Below, one piece after another: positions 10,151 through 22,103 of a stretch of 64,000 bases of DNA. Within the stretch, counting starts at the first letter, position 1, and each line of letters starts with the position of its first letter. Under the pieces are notes generated by a model, which was given only the letters and a program-made list of their open reading frames with translations, was not told the origin of the DNA and did not search any database. Origin of the DNA: Saussurea involucrata (Eukaryota > Streptophyta > Magnoliopsida > Asterales > Asteraceae); the NCBI GenBank assembly GCA_033807775.1, contig CM066319.1:160908983-160972982 (forward strand), given 5' to 3'. A program made the translations under genes and the position numbers.

Positions 10151-12707
10151 TTACAAATCAGTGTTTAGATCAACAGTATCATATGGGTTTGTTCCATATG
10201 GTTCAAGCTGTGACGGGCCCGGGGTGTGACTGACAGAATGTCTCCTTGGCACGGTTGAAGGGGCGGGATTTGGACACTCTCCACGAGTGTGTCCTACGCA
10301 TTGGCACCGAGTACATCTTCGTTGTATCGAACTTTCACCACGTGATGGACGTCGGTCGTTCTTTCTCGGTCTCCCGGCCCTGTTCTTATCCATTAAAGGT
10401 GGATAGCATGGTGGAAGCGGGTCGGGTGGATACACCCATGCTGCAGGGGGTCCAGCTGGGTTTATTACCTCCACGTATGTTTTCCGGTAATATTCGGACG
10501 TGAAGAAAGGTACAGCCAAGTCGCTGCAATCTGTACGACCCATATATGTTGCTGCAGCGATGGCATGGCCGCACGGTAACCCAGATTTATCCCATTCGCG
10601 ACACGAACAAATGTGGTCTTCCATATTCACAATCGCGTGAATATAGTCATCATGCACCTCGTACTTCCCATACCCGATTGCTCTTACCGGCCATGTCGCC
10701 GCACGACGCGCCCTGTACTGAACGATATTCTCCGCCGTTGGTGCGAGTGCATTTTGTATCTTAGCTCCTTTTAGGCGTCGAATTTGGTACCACTCTTGTT
10801 GAAAGGCCCGAAAGTAGTCCATAAGATTAACAATCGGACATCTACGCGCAAAACGGGAGAGTGCATTCACAGACTCTGCACTATTCGAGGTCAGAATGTC
10901 ATACCGTTGTCCAGGAAAATGGGCCGCGGACCACCTCTCCGGTCCAGCATCGTCAAAGACTTTGGCTGCTTCCTTGACACTGTATCGTAGCATATTCATG
11001 TACTTGTTAAACTCCCGATCCGTATATGCTCTGCATGCCGCCCAATAGACATCCTTGTAGGTGGTAATACGTTTGTCCTTGGATTTGGCGTTCATCTCCA
11101 AATGTCGACAGCATATGGCGTGAGGGGCGTTTGGGTACATGGCAGAGATTGCGGCGCTTATGGAAGGAGCCCTGTCAGACATAAACACCAACCCTTGCGG
11201 GTCTCCGATAGCTTGTCTCAACATGGACAGAAACGAAGTCCACTCGTCCCCGGTTTCGGACTTGCCTACGCCGAAAGCTACTGGAACGATGGAGTTATCC
11301 CCGTCCATGGCAACCGCCAGGAACATCATACCCAAGTAACGGCCCTTTAAATGGGATGCGTCTATTATCAGGACACGACGTAGATTTTCCAGAAATGTGC
11401 GGATCTGCAAAAACATAGGTTAAAATGTTATAGTTTATAATGTGTAAATGTTATAGTTTATAATGTGTAAACATATGACGTGTTAAAATACGTACCGCGG
11501 GTCCAAGGGCCACGAAGCACATCTCAAACCGTCCACGTGAATTGGTCCGTAGCTGCGTGACAGTACCAGGGTTCTGCATCTGCAAATTATATAAATATGT
11601 CGGGAGTCGTTCATACGACTCCTCGAACGTGCCTCTCACCATAAACAGTGCATGGCAGCGCGCACGCCACGCTTGGTGGTAATCAATCGTGACGCCGAAC
11701 TGCCGGTGAACGTCGTGGACGATGTCCTTTGGACGCAATGACCTGCTAACATCAAGAAATTTGTTTTTCAGGATCGCACCCAAAGTCTTTTTGCCGGCTT
11801 GTTTGTGGTGGGGATTAAGTTGCGTCCTCGTACAAGTGTGTACGTCGTGCAACTTTCTAATCATTATCGCCCCTCCTTTGGGACCCGTGTGAATCGCGTA
11901 CAACCTCCACTCACACTTTTCTCTAGCACATTCAACTACGTATTTGATTTTGTCAGATGCCCGCACGCGACTTTGGAAACCCTCTTCCAAGAACTTGAGT
12001 CCGATCTGACTTGCTAAGAGATCCTTCGAATCGAATATCTGACCTGCTGTTAAACTTTCGCTACGAATATAAGGTGTAGGTTCGTAGCTTTGTGTCTGGG
12101 TATGGGAGTCTGGAAGAATAGGGGGCATATCAAAAAAGTCATTTATCTGACTACATGATTTTCTACTAGGGGTATATTCTTCGTGATCATCATTATCGGT
12201 GTCTGATCTGTCTATTTCAGAATTACCCGTTCTGAAAACGTGGGTTTCGTCATCAGCAACTCCAGCAGTACGCCATTCGTGTGGTTGTGGTGATGGTGGT
12301 GGTGGTGGTGGTTGTTGTTGTTGAGAATCAGGCTGCTCTATTTGGAGGTCTTCGTCGTCGTCACCCTCCTCGTCACCGTCGTCGTCACCGTCGGATACGC
12401 CGGGATACACAAAGAGTAATGGGGGTCTTTCTGAATCGACTGCAAGGTGCAGAAAAGTAGAGATATCCCCATCGTTGGATAAATCCACAAATGACCCATC
12501 GCCATTTTTAAACACTAACTTGCAAATATCAGAAGAGTTGATTCCACATTTTTGCATGGCGTATGCAACAAACTTCTGATAAGTATAGTTTACTGACACT
12601 TTTACACCATGCTTAGATTTATAAGCAAAATTCCACTCATTGTTATCTTGCACCCATTCACCATCAAAACAGAAATATAGCTTAGCTTTTGCAACAGATG
12701 AACTCAT
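10151..12707 (-). CDS. MULE transposase (MuDR/mudrA type), two exons
   Basis: Exon 1 is 12707-11496 (404 codons) and exon 2 is 11404-10151 (417 codons plus stop). They are joined across a 91-nt intron with a GTACGT donor and TTTTTGCAG acceptor, in phase, giving 821 aa. In order: a PB1-like N-terminal domain (about residues 7-95); an acidic and Q/P-rich linker; a MuDR/FAR1-type zinc-binding domain (FLEEGFQSRVRASDKIKYVV, then CAREKCEW and HDVHTC); the MULE catalytic domain with Asp in LIIDASHLKGRYLG, Asp in FMSDRAPSIS, the C..H motif in HAICCRHLEM and a Glu in TSNSAESVNAL; a SWIM zinc finger (CSCREWDKSGLPCGH); and a C-terminal CCHC knuckle (CTRCQCVGHTRGEC). The protein would bind the TIRs and cut and paste the element. 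No stop or frameshift is seen, so it may be active. Confidence 0.95.
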
Positions 12708-12893
12708 TTTTTCAGTAGTATCTCAAACACAAAATATTGCAGAAAGAAATATTGCAACAATGAAATCGTTGTGTGAGAATTATGGCTTGAATTTTACGTC
12801 TATTTATGAATGAAACAACCAACATATCAGAAAACCAATCTCTCATTTCATCCACAAACTGATATTCCAAAAACATTGATTTAACATTGATTG

Positions 12894-13252
12894 AAACATG
12901 CAATTGAATTTCAACCACAAATCGGTCTTTAAATTGCAATAATTGTGGAAAAAAACAGTAAAAGCATCAAGATTCGTCTAAGTATAGGGGCTGAAAGTGT
13001 AAATTTTCAGGGACCAAAAGTTGAAAATTTCAGGGACCAAAACTGTAAATTTTGGCCCATCGCGGGCTGCGATCGCGGGCAGGGACCAAAAGTGCACCGC
13101 GGCCAAAGTTTAGGGGCTTCGCGGGGCATTTGTGCCCAAAATACGTGCCACGTCAGCGTATCCCGCGATCGCGGGTATTTTTGCAAAATTGAATTTTTTT
13201 TGGGTATTTTGGTAACAGTTGGTTTGACTTTGGGTATTTTAATTAATTTCCC
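12894..13252 (-). repeat. Right terminal inverted repeat of the MULE
   Basis: About 359 bp, inverted relative to 8301-8682, ending GGGTATTTTAATTAATTTCCC followed by the target duplication AAATATAAG. The transposase start codon lies about 190 bp inside it, so the TIR probably supplies the transposase promoter. Confidence 0.92.
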
Positions 13253-13278
13253 AAATATAAGCAATTCCAAACACCCCT

Positions 13279-13514
13279 AAGACCATTCTAATAAAAAATA
13301 ATTTCATTTTTTTTTCTTTTACTATATTTTATATAAATATAATATAATTGATAATGAATAAAATATATGTATATATGATATAATAGCTATTAAAATACAA
13401 ATATTATATAAAACTGCACAATCTATATTATATTATGCATATTACTTAAATTCATGATTACAAGTAAATGATACATAGTACAATTTTTTAAAGCTACATA
13501 TTTGAATTCATAAT
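13279..13514. other. AT-rich intergenic DNA
   Basis: Very AT-rich sequence directly beyond the interrupted MITE half. No ORF, repeat pair or RNA gene could be supported here. Confidence 0.4.
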
Positions 13515-13517
13515 TAA

Positions 13518-13903
13518 GAGCATTTCCAACAGACTCTTTATAAGTTTTCTAAAATAGATACTTAAAAGTCAAAATCTCTAAAATAAATTACATTTAGCTC
13601 CAACAGATTATCTGTTTTAGGGATTTCAACATCCATTATATTATTAAAACATTGTTTAAATTTATCATCCCAGTACATTTTTTTAAATAAAATTTATATA
13701 AAATAATAATAACTCAACCCTATTTGTGGTAATGAATAAAAAAGTAATTTTTCTCTCCACCTAGAAAGTTTTAGAGAATTCTCTAAACTTGAAGCTATCT
13801 CTAGTTTTCTCTATTTTAGAGAACAATATAGAGAAGCTGTTAGAGCAATATAAAGAACAAAAATGCATTTTTCTCTATTTTAGAGAAGCTGTTAAAGATG
13901 CTC
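13518..13903. mobile_element. PIF/Harbinger-type MITE (GAGCATTTCCAACAG family)
   Basis: A 386-bp element with inverted ends GAGCATTTCCAACAG and CTGTTAAAGATGCTC, flanked by TAA on both sides (13515-13517 and 13904-13906). Its interior is AT-rich with repeated TCTCTATTTTAGAGAA phrases. It has no coding capacity. Confidence 0.8.
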
Positions 13904-14185
13904 TAACTAACAGATTAGCATAACCAAATACAGGATAAACATTTCATTTTAAATATAAATAATCTAAAATATATTTAAGATAACAATTGAATTTAAAGAA
14001 TACCCAGTTATTTTTTCCATAAAAACATTATATTATTAAACCTAAAATCAATTACATCAATTAAAATTTTTAATTTAATTAAACAAATTTATAAGAAAAA
14101 ATCATCGTTTTCTCAAACCATCAAAATTGTATAATAAAGCTGACAAAGACAATCAAAACTGTATAATAAACCATCAAAACTGCAC

Positions 14186-14347
14186 GAAGCTTCCATGACC
14201 GTTGTTGAAGAAGAATTCATGAGATTTGAAGCTGCTGGTAATGAAGGTATACCGGTATCATCACCAAAAAACTCTTTAAAACATACGATTAAAGTTATAC
14301 ATTTTAAGCAAGCATTGAGAAAAATCTCACCTTCTGTCTCAGATAAG
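14186..14347 (+). pseudogene. Isolated exon fragment resembling the C-terminal lid of a CDC48C/NVL-type AAA-ATPase
   Basis: A 54-codon open stretch with EASMTVVEEEFMRFEAAGNE and then TIKVIHFKQALRKISPSVSD ends in AAG followed by a GTAAGA donor. The ending (HFKQAL..ISPSVSDK) matches the helical lid that closes AAA-ATPase domains, most like nuclear CDC48C/NVL proteins. No neighbouring exon with the ATPase core was found on either side; a MITE lies to the left and a LINE to the right. It therefore looks like a stranded gene fragment. The family assignment rests on a short match. Confidence 0.45.
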
Positions 14348-14486
14348 GTAAGACTTAATTAATAAGCTCTCTCTTCTATATCATGTCCTAATATACATAC
14401 ATACATCACCATGTATATCCTAAACGACATAAACCCACAACATTAATTAATGTTATACAATGAACGTTGTACCTTAACCTTTGTAA

Positions 14487-14712
14487 GAGTATCTCCAATG
14501 GTAGTTTAAATAAAAGCACTTAAAATGACTAGAACCATTGGAGAAGATGACTTGGTTTGAGTTTTTTTATCAACTTGAGGTTCTTCGAGTGTTTGAAGAA
14601 ATTGTTGTGAGAGCCAAAAAAAAGAGAAAAGTATAATATGGTGGGATCAGTATTTTTTATACTTTTTTATTTTGCTCAAGTCTTTCAAAGAATTTGACCA
14701 TTGTGCATGCCC
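14487..14712. mobile_element. PIF/Harbinger-type MITE (GAGTATCTCCAATGG family)
   Basis: 226 bp between TAA repeats (14484-14486 and 14713-14715), with imperfect inverted ends GAGTATCTCCAATGG and CCATTGTGCATGCCC. A second inner pair (CTCCAATGGT at the left, ACCATTGGAGA in the middle) adds to the symmetry. It has no coding capacity. Confidence 0.65.
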
Positions 14713-15180
14713 TAAATTAAACCTTAATTGTAATATCTTTTTTTTTTGAAAAGCCAAGCACTTTTATTACCACTAAGAATGAGTACACACATGGATAACA
14801 AATCAACACCACCTGCTGCTCCAAACAGGCAGCCCAGGAAACTCATACAATGCAGAAAAAATCGAAACAGAAAGCTAGTTGGTTCGCAAGAAACGAACCT
14901 ACACAAACATAAAACTAAACGACTTCCACGAGGCGCTCGATTCTTCTTGTAAATATGGAAGGGCAGAAGGTTTAGGCCCCTACAGATCTCCCCTGCACTC
15001 ACTGTGAACTGAGAGGAATTAAAATCCGGTAGTAGCTGTCCACGGACAGCCCACCTGCACCTCCCAGCACCCTACCCTGATTCCTTACGACAACATCCTT
15101 GGCTCGGCGAGCCAACTTTTCCAATTGTCTTTAACCCGACTTGCTATCCAGTCGAAACACTTTCTTTGGAGTTCAAAAAA

Positions 15181-18100
15181 TCAATCCTCAAGCTTTGATT
15201 TGTCAGTTTGGAAAATCACTCTATTTCTGTGTGTCCATATGAAATACAGAAAACACCACACAGTTTCTTTCCAAAACATTGGTTGCGAGAACGAACCTGT
15301 TACGGTCATATTTGGCTCGATCAAGTCTTGGATAGAGTTCAAATTTCCTTCCGATGTCTTCCACCAACGATGCACTAGCTGCCAAACTCTTTTAACCTTT
15401 GCACATTGTAGTAACGAATGTTCGATTGATTCCGGTTCTTCCCCGCACCTCGGACATAACGTCGAATTTAGATCTACCCCCATTTTGTATAGTATCACTC
15501 GCGTCGGTAACCTCCCTTGCTTAGCTTTCCATACGAAAATACAAACCTTTTTAGGAACTAACTTTGACCATGAAGTTTCCACGCACGGTTCTCTTTGTGT
15601 CGATAGCCTTTCCTCGATTAGCTCCTTTAAAACTTGAACCGAGAAGCTCTCATCCCCTCCTCCTATCCACCGAATTGTATCTCTACCGTCTCACTTAGGT
15701 TCCTACTCATATAGAATCTCCTTAAGGTCTTCCAACTCGCCCGCCTCTCTTCCCCTCGGTTCTCTTCTCCAACTCCACTTCCATTGCCACCGCCTTCCTA
15801 CCCACTCCCCCTTATCGGCTATGGTTCCATCCTTGTTTGTTTCAAGTAGGAATAGCCGTTTAAACCTCCCGTCTAGCCTCTCATTCCCCACCCATCTATC
15901 TACCCAAAAACACGTCTCCTCCCCCCTCCCTACCTCTTTCCGAAACGAAGCACCCAAATCTAGCCCTATCTTCTCCAACTCGTGACCTATCTTAATGACA
16001 TTCCCCCATACCGACCTTCCCCCTTCCCTAAATTATAGTCCTCTCCACCCAAACCGCCCTCTCTTCCGTAAAGACTCTTTGTCACCTTTACCCATAAAGC
16101 CTCTTTTTCCCGCCCAAACCTCCACCACCACTTACCCAAAAGTCCCCAATTTGAAGTTTGAAGGCTACCCACATTTAACCCCCCCCCTTTTAAAGCTTCT
16201 TACCACTCGGTCCCATTTTACCCATGGAATCCCTTTATTTGAATTTGGCCCTTCCCCCCCCACCCCAAAAGAAATTTGATCTCACCCTCTCGAGCTCACC
16301 AATCACTCCTCTCAGGGCTTTAAAAAGCGAGAAAAAAAATACAAAACAGTACTACCTAGTACAGACTTTACCAAAGTAAGCGTCCCACCATAAGAAATTA
16401 GTTTTAACTTCCAATTTGCGAGCTTATTTTGCGCCTTTTTTATTGCTTCCTTCCAGCTCTCAATTTTGTTCATATTGCTTCCCACCAGAAGCCCAAGGTA
16501 AAAGAAAAGGGAGCTCACCATAGCCGCACCCCAGTCCACCCGTCCATGCTTGCACCTCCTCAATTCCAACTCCCAAACCGAATAATGTGCTCTTCTAAAT
16601 GTTAATCTTCAATCCCGACGCCAAGAAAAAACACTCTAGGATTTTCACCAAATTCTTTAGGTTCTTAATGCTCCACTTTCCGAAGAAAATGGCATCATCG
16701 GTGTATTGCAAATGGGTCACCTCTACTTCGTTTTTTCCGATCTTCAAGCCCTTGAAAATACCTTTTTCTCTAGCCTCAAACATCAATACATTCAAACTTT
16801 CGGCCACCACAATGAATAAGAATGGAGCTAAAGGGTCTCCTTGTCTAAGCCCTTTGCCCATCTTGAACTCTTTCGTTGGAGAGCCGTTGACCAAAATCGA
16901 CACCGATGCGGATTCCAAACATGCTTTGATCCAATTGCATCATTTTTCTCCAAAGCCCATCTTAGTTAACGTCTCAATTAGGAAGGCCCACTCCACGTTG
17001 TCATACGTTTTCTCAAAGTCTACCTTAAAAATTAAACCCTTCTTTTTCGTTCTCCTCATACATTCCACCACTTCATTCGCCACCAAAACCCCGTCTAGGA
17101 TGTATCTACCCTTTTATGAATGCGGCTTGTGTTTCACCTATTACATTGTCCATTATCTTCTTCATCCTTTCCGCCAACATCTTTGAAAGAATCTTATAGA
17201 ACGCCCCGATTAGACTAATAGGTCTATAGTCATTTAGGCCCATCAGGTTATCGATTTTTGGAATTAAAGTGATGAAAGATGCATTGCATCCTCCATTGAT
17301 TCTTTCATCTTCCCAAAAGACTTCCAAGGCTCGAATGAGGTCCCCTTTTATGATTGTCCAAAAAAATTTAATGAACGTGAAAGTAATCCCATCCGGACCC
17401 GGCGATTTATTATTTTCACACATCTTTATTGCTTCCCACACCTCTTCCTCCGTGAACCGTCTTTCTAGCCATTCCGCTTCCTCCCTTTTCAACTTCCCCA
17501 ATTTTTCATATTGTAGTTTCGGTCCCAGCTTGTTGTTGGATGCGAATTTGTCTTTAAAAAATTCCACACAAATTCCTTTATTTCTTTTGGATCTTCCGAC
17601 CACACCCCTTGGACGTTCATACCCCGTATCCCATTTTTCCGCTCTCTATTTTTTATTACCGCGTGAAAGTATTTTGAGTTTTCGTCACCCTCTTCCATCC
17701 ATTTCACTTTTGCCTTTTAGTTATCGATCTCCAATTTTTTCTTTTCCGCCTCCAACCATTTTCTTCTCGACTCCACCCACCTCGTTCTTTCATATTCATC
17801 CCAACTTCTCGTCCCGACTTCACTTTCCCACTTTAAAGTTTCTTCCTTGTTTCTCTCCAATTCCTCCAATAGTATATTAAACTTCTCGATACTTCTTCTT
17901 TTCAAAGCATTCTTCATATTTTTTTAATTTATCCCTAAAAATGCAATCCGGTTTATTCGTTTTTACCTCATTTCCCCACTCATTCTTTACTAACTCTTCC
18001 ACATCCTTCTCTTTTAACCATGTATCGAATATTTTGAACGGTTTCAGTCCATAGTCAAGGTTTGATTCCTTCAACAAAATTGGGCAATGGTCCGACCACT

Positions 18101-18750
18101 TCCTCTCGAGTGCCTTCACCCCCAACGTTCTCCATCCCGTCCCAAAATCATTCGTCACAAGGAATCGATCTAGTTTACTATATTTCACTTTGTCATCACT
18201 TATCCGCGTAAACTTTTGACCCTCCATTGGAATTTCCAATAATTGACTATTCCGAATGAAAGCATTAAACTCCTCCGCACCTTTATCGTTTGTGACCGAA
18301 TTTAGTCTTTCGTGATTTCCCCTCACCTCGTTAAAGTCCCCAAATACACACCATCTTACCTCATCTTTGTCACACATCGCTTCTATGCTCTTCCAATCTC
18401 TCCTTGAGTTCTCTTGGGCCGTAGACGTTTATGAAACCATATTGTCCTTCCATCCCCTTCCATTTCCCAATTACCGCGATAAAGTTTTTTTCGGTTACAA
18501 AATATTCACACTCGAATACTTTTTTATCCCACACCAAAAGTAGTCCACCCGAGTTGCCTACTGCCTCAGATTGTACGTAATCCCCACCATCATAACCCCA
18601 CATCCTCCTAATCTGAATTTCATCTATGCTTTTTTGTTTTGTTTCTTGTATCCCTACCATGTCAACCGATTCCCTTTTACAAAATTCCCGTACCCACTTC
18701 TTTTTCCCTTCCATACCCAACCCCCTTATGTTGATTGATAATATCTTCAT
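15181..18750 (-). pseudogene. LINE ORF2: endonuclease, reverse transcriptase and zf-RVT, broken
   Basis: The protein would nick target DNA and copy the LINE RNA into it. It starts at 18750 with the endonuclease motif MKILSINIRGLG, followed by IQETK, then (next frame) WCVFGDFNEVR, SKLDRFLV and WSDHCPI near 18377-17877. The reverse transcriptase is spread over 17603-16312: KSPGPDGITF, LIPKIDN..NDYRPISLIGAFYKI, QGDPLAPFLF and the active-site box as YTDD (more often YADD or FADD in plant L1). The C-terminus at 15582-15181 has the zf-RVT pattern KLVPKKVCIFVWKAKQGRLP then CPRCG..ESIEHSLLQC. At least six changes of frame separate these pieces, so no full protein can be made. Confidence 0.9.
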
Positions 18751-18946
18751 GTAACAATATTAAAATTCGATTCCAGGGAGTATCACATACCGTTAGGCTT
18801 TCCTCTTCTTCCCCGTCTTTCTCTCTATTTCGGTTGTTTCATCCCAAACCAAGCCTAGTCTTCTTCCAAACTCCTCCAAATTTCCTGCATCGTCTGAACT
18901 TCGAACTTCATTTGAGGCCGACACTGCTTCCTCCAAATCAGACTGC

Positions 18947-20925
18947 TTACTCTTCGTCTTTTTGTATTTTCCCCATTATTTGCTTCCGTTTTTTCTGCCC
19001 GCTCTTTGTCGGTTGCTTTCTCGCTTTCTGTTTGAGTAGATGAAAACTCATCCTACCCCTGTCGAAACCCATGGATTCGTTTTTCCTCCCTTTCGCAACT
19101 TCTCCATTCTTGGCTTTACTTCTGTCGCTATTCTGTGATTTCTCTCTAGAATCGTTTTTTCCTCTGTTTGCGAGATCATCAGATCCCTCCTGGTTTGATT
19201 TTGGATTCGTTGAACTCTTGTTTATCTTTTGGGCTTGGGTCCCACTTGTGTCAATCTCCCCCACTTTTTTCCTTGGGCTAATCGCTGTTGGATTACGGAC
19301 TCCTTCCTTATGGTCTTTTTCTGATTTATTTGGATTCTCCTTTAACTGGGACATTTCATTTACATGTGGTCCAGAATTGCTAGACTCCCATCATGTGAGT
19401 TTCTCCCCCTCTGCACGTGATCCCCGTCCACCCTAGCCATTTCTTCTCTTTTCCCCATGTGATTATATCGGTTCTCCTCGGAAATAAGAGACTTTTCAAA
19501 TTGGGATGTTTGCTCTCCCCTCTCTTCTCCGGCGCCATTCTGTGACCGGCAGTACAGTTTTCCGGCATCTCCGACCCCCTTTCCTTTTCCTTTTCCTCAC
19601 TTTGTTCTTTCTCTTGTGCTTGTTTTTCTTTTATACTGTTGTCGTACTGAAATACACTTTCTTCTACATTTATTAGCTCCTTCGCTAACCGCCTCTTCCA
19701 TCTCCGAATCGCTAGCAAGGTCCATATCGCCCTCATCCATTTCGCTGTCTGCATTTATTAGCACCGTAACCATCCTTATCCCTTCCTCCGCTATTCTCAC
19801 CCTGTAAAATAATTTCCCGACTTTGATACTACGAATTTCGTCAATACGTGACTGGATTGTTGTTGTGATCATAACTTTTGCAAACTCCAGATTATCTGCA
19901 TCCTCCAACTCACATTTGTTAAACTTCAATGTTTGTCCCCAATTAGATGTTATTTCTTTAAAAATCTTTTGTTTCCATGCATGCAGCGGAACTCCATAAA
20001 TCCTCAGCCATGATTCCCTTTTCGTGGAGCAATATCCTTCTGTCCAGCGTCTCAGATCTTTAACCCAATAATGTACTCCATGCGTCTTATTTTTTAGAAT
20101 GTTTGCCATTGTTATTTCATTACCGAATGCTATTAGGACGTTCCTTCCCCCCATATATTTTACCTCACACTCCGATAGGTTTTCCGCCCTGCATACTTTT
20201 TGCACCATCTCTAGATTATCTAGTGTTGTCATTCTTCCGATCGCACACTTCTCCAATCTATTTCTTGCATCGGAATCCGGTTGCCATACTCCTAAGACCT
20301 CCTTCAACACGGTAACGTCTTCCTCCTTTTTCCTTTCTTCTTCCATCGCCTTTTGTTTCACAATGTCTGCATATGAACGACCCTCCCTGTTAGATCCTGG
20401 TGTTGTCCCCCACACACTCTCTCTTTTTATTGGACGATTCGTATTGTTTCCCTCTCCGACGTTGCCTTTGATCGTCCCCTCTTTTGCCTGGAATATTCTT
20501 AATTTGTAAGTGCCTATCCACATCCCTCTTAATCTCCTTTCCAACCCTACTGTATCACGTACCCCTTTGAACCTTACGAAACCGAATCGCTTTTTATTCC
20601 CCATCCTTCTCCTTGCCAGGTATATGTCTCCAACATCCCCGTAGTACTTGAAAGCTTTCCATAGGTGAGGTACGTCCCACTCTTCCGGGAAGTTGAAGAA
20701 GAGGTATGAAGTCATATTTCTATTACTAAACTTACCTTGGTATTGCCTGTTACCGATTCCCACTTTGACGTTGTTCTCGCTTCTTCTCGCCCCTACAATC
20801 GCAAACACTCCTTGTACCGCTCTCGCACCCCTTTCCCCTACTCTCACCCACACTTGCTCTCCGGCCACATTTCGACCGTGTTTTCTCACTTTCTCTCTCC
20901 ATATAGAGTAGGTGATAATGGTCAA
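18947..20925 (-). pseudogene. LINE ORF1: RRM-containing RNA-binding protein, frameshifted
   Basis: ORF1 proteins of plant LINEs bind the element RNA. An open frame runs 20925-19597 (442 codons). It has an RRM at about residues 70-150 (SYLFFNFPEEWDVPHLWKAF for RNP2 and RFGFVRFKGV for RNP1), then a region with WLRIYGVPLHAWKQKIFKEI, as in the DUF4283-type domain of LINE ORF1. After a frameshift near 19650-19750 the highly charged, Lys/Glu/Ser-rich tail continues in other frames to about 18947 (19754-19380 and 19354-18947). Opposite-strand ORFs here are Ser/Leu-rich shadows. Confidence 0.82.
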
Positions 20926-21004
20926 TAAAAAGAGTGTTTTGTTGCAGCAAAAAGAGTACTACCATCGACTGTCGGAGAGCTTCAAACCTTAATTGTAATA
21001 TCTT

Positions 21005-21956
21005 GTATATTTTTTGACACTTGATGAACCTGTGCCACAACAAAAGGAATGTTCTCATATTTGTTCTGCAAAATATAGGTTTTAGTTATTAGTTATTTTA
21101 TTCTTCTCCTTGCATAGTTAGTAAAAATGAATTTTGGTTTGGCTATTTCTTTTTGCAAAAGCAAATATTTTGGTTGATTCATTGACTTTTTTAAATGTGG
21201 CTATTTTATATGGAGCCCTACCCTTGCAAATTGTATACCCTGCAACTTATGTCTCCTCTCACAAACAACACAAATAAAATAAAATTACATTTTATACCCT
21301 TTGAATTATTTAATAAATTTATTTTATACTTTTTACTTTTTCAATTTTCATTTTACACATTCGTCATATTAACACATATAATCGTATATTAAATAAAATA
21401 CGTTTTAGTTTTAACAAATTACACCATTATAATCATCTATTCGATACGTTCGAAATGAGCCTAACATTGAATATTTTTTGATTTAATTATTTTATTATAT
21501 ATCATATATACTATATAAAAATATTTTTTATATTTACAATTCATACCCTTATAGTTAATTATTTAATTTATGGTACATCTCTTACCGTTTTAACTCATTA
21601 AGTTAAAAATTTATACAAAACTTTACTGTAATAGCTTTTAGGAAAGTTTTTTTTGTCTCATTTATTTTTGTAACGCCAATGATTATAGAAAACTATTAAG
21701 ATGTCCAAAAAATATATATATTAAAAGCTATTACATCAATCGTATTTAAAAAAATTGGCTTTTTATTATTTAATAGATCATTATCATAATTATATCAAAA
21801 GATCTTGTTAATCATAGTCCGCTAACGTTTTAGAACGAAATCTTAATATTTTTTAGCATGAAAATAAAAGTGTTATATTGTTTTATAAGTAAAATATTTA
21901 TCTTGTAAAGTATTTTCTCTCTAAAAACGTTAAATTTACCATTTTGCATTTTAAGG
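21005..21956. other. AT-rich DNA with a dispersed repeat
   Basis: No gene is supported. Bases about 21400-21600 are, in reverse orientation, the same AT-rich repeat found at about 24800-25030 and 25140-25420 (shared phrases include AAATGAGC.CAACATTGAATATT and ACAAATTACACCATTATAAT). Bases 21011-21076 on the minus strand hold a short exon-like stretch (a CAG acceptor, then NKYENIPFVVAQVHQV) of unknown origin. Confidence 0.4.
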
Positions 21957-22103
21957 GGTATTTGGGATTGCTTATTTAAAACAACTTATGCTTATTTTTA
22001 AAAGTGTTTATCAACTTATGTCGTGCTAATAACGAGTCGGGCGTAAAAATGTAATTTGAACAAATAAGTTATAAGCAGTTTTAAATAAGCAACTTACAAA
22101 ATA
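21957..22103 (+). mobile_element. Internally deleted Tourist-like MITE
   Basis: It starts GGGGTATTTGGGATTGCTTA and contains AACAACTTATGCTTATTT, AAGTGTTTATCAACTTATG and AACAAATAAGTTATAAGC, all shared with the MITE at 54503-54788, but in shortened form. The right end is unclear. It is the third family member in the window. Confidence 0.6.

Larger units (their letters stand above)
8301..13252. mobile_element. Complete Mutator-like element (MULE) with 9-bp target duplication
   Basis: A 4,952-bp element bounded by GGGAAATTAATTAAAATACC and its inverse, flanked by a perfect 9-bp duplication AAATATAAG (8292-8300 and 13253-13261). Terminal inverted repeats are 360-380 bp. Inside are a spliced transposase gene on the minus strand starting near the right TIR, a coiled-coil ORF on the plus strand starting near the left TIR, and a hairpin of a MATH-domain gene fragment. 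Two convergent genes, each starting beside a TIR, is the arrangement of maize MuDR (mudrA/mudrB). The transposase frame is open, so the element may be autonomous. Confidence 0.95.
14740..20983 (-). mobile_element. Full-length but inactivated L1-type plant LINE with a 21-bp target duplication
   Basis: A 6,244-bp non-LTR retrotransposon on the minus strand. It is flanked by a perfect 21-bp direct repeat (starting AAACCTTAATTG and ending ATATCTT) at 14719-14739 and 20984-21004, and ends in a short poly(A) (poly-T at 14740-14747 on the plus strand). The order on the minus strand is ORF1 (RRM protein), then ORF2 with endonuclease, reverse transcriptase and a C-terminal zf-RVT domain. Several frameshifts and stops break both ORFs. 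The intact target duplication and apparently full length suggest a not very old insertion by target-primed reverse transcription. Confidence 0.93.

Noticed and set aside
15995..20509. Several plus-strand ORFs of 70-200 codons, Ser/Leu/Phe-rich
   Set aside because: Antisense shadows of the purine-rich LINE ORFs; no domain.
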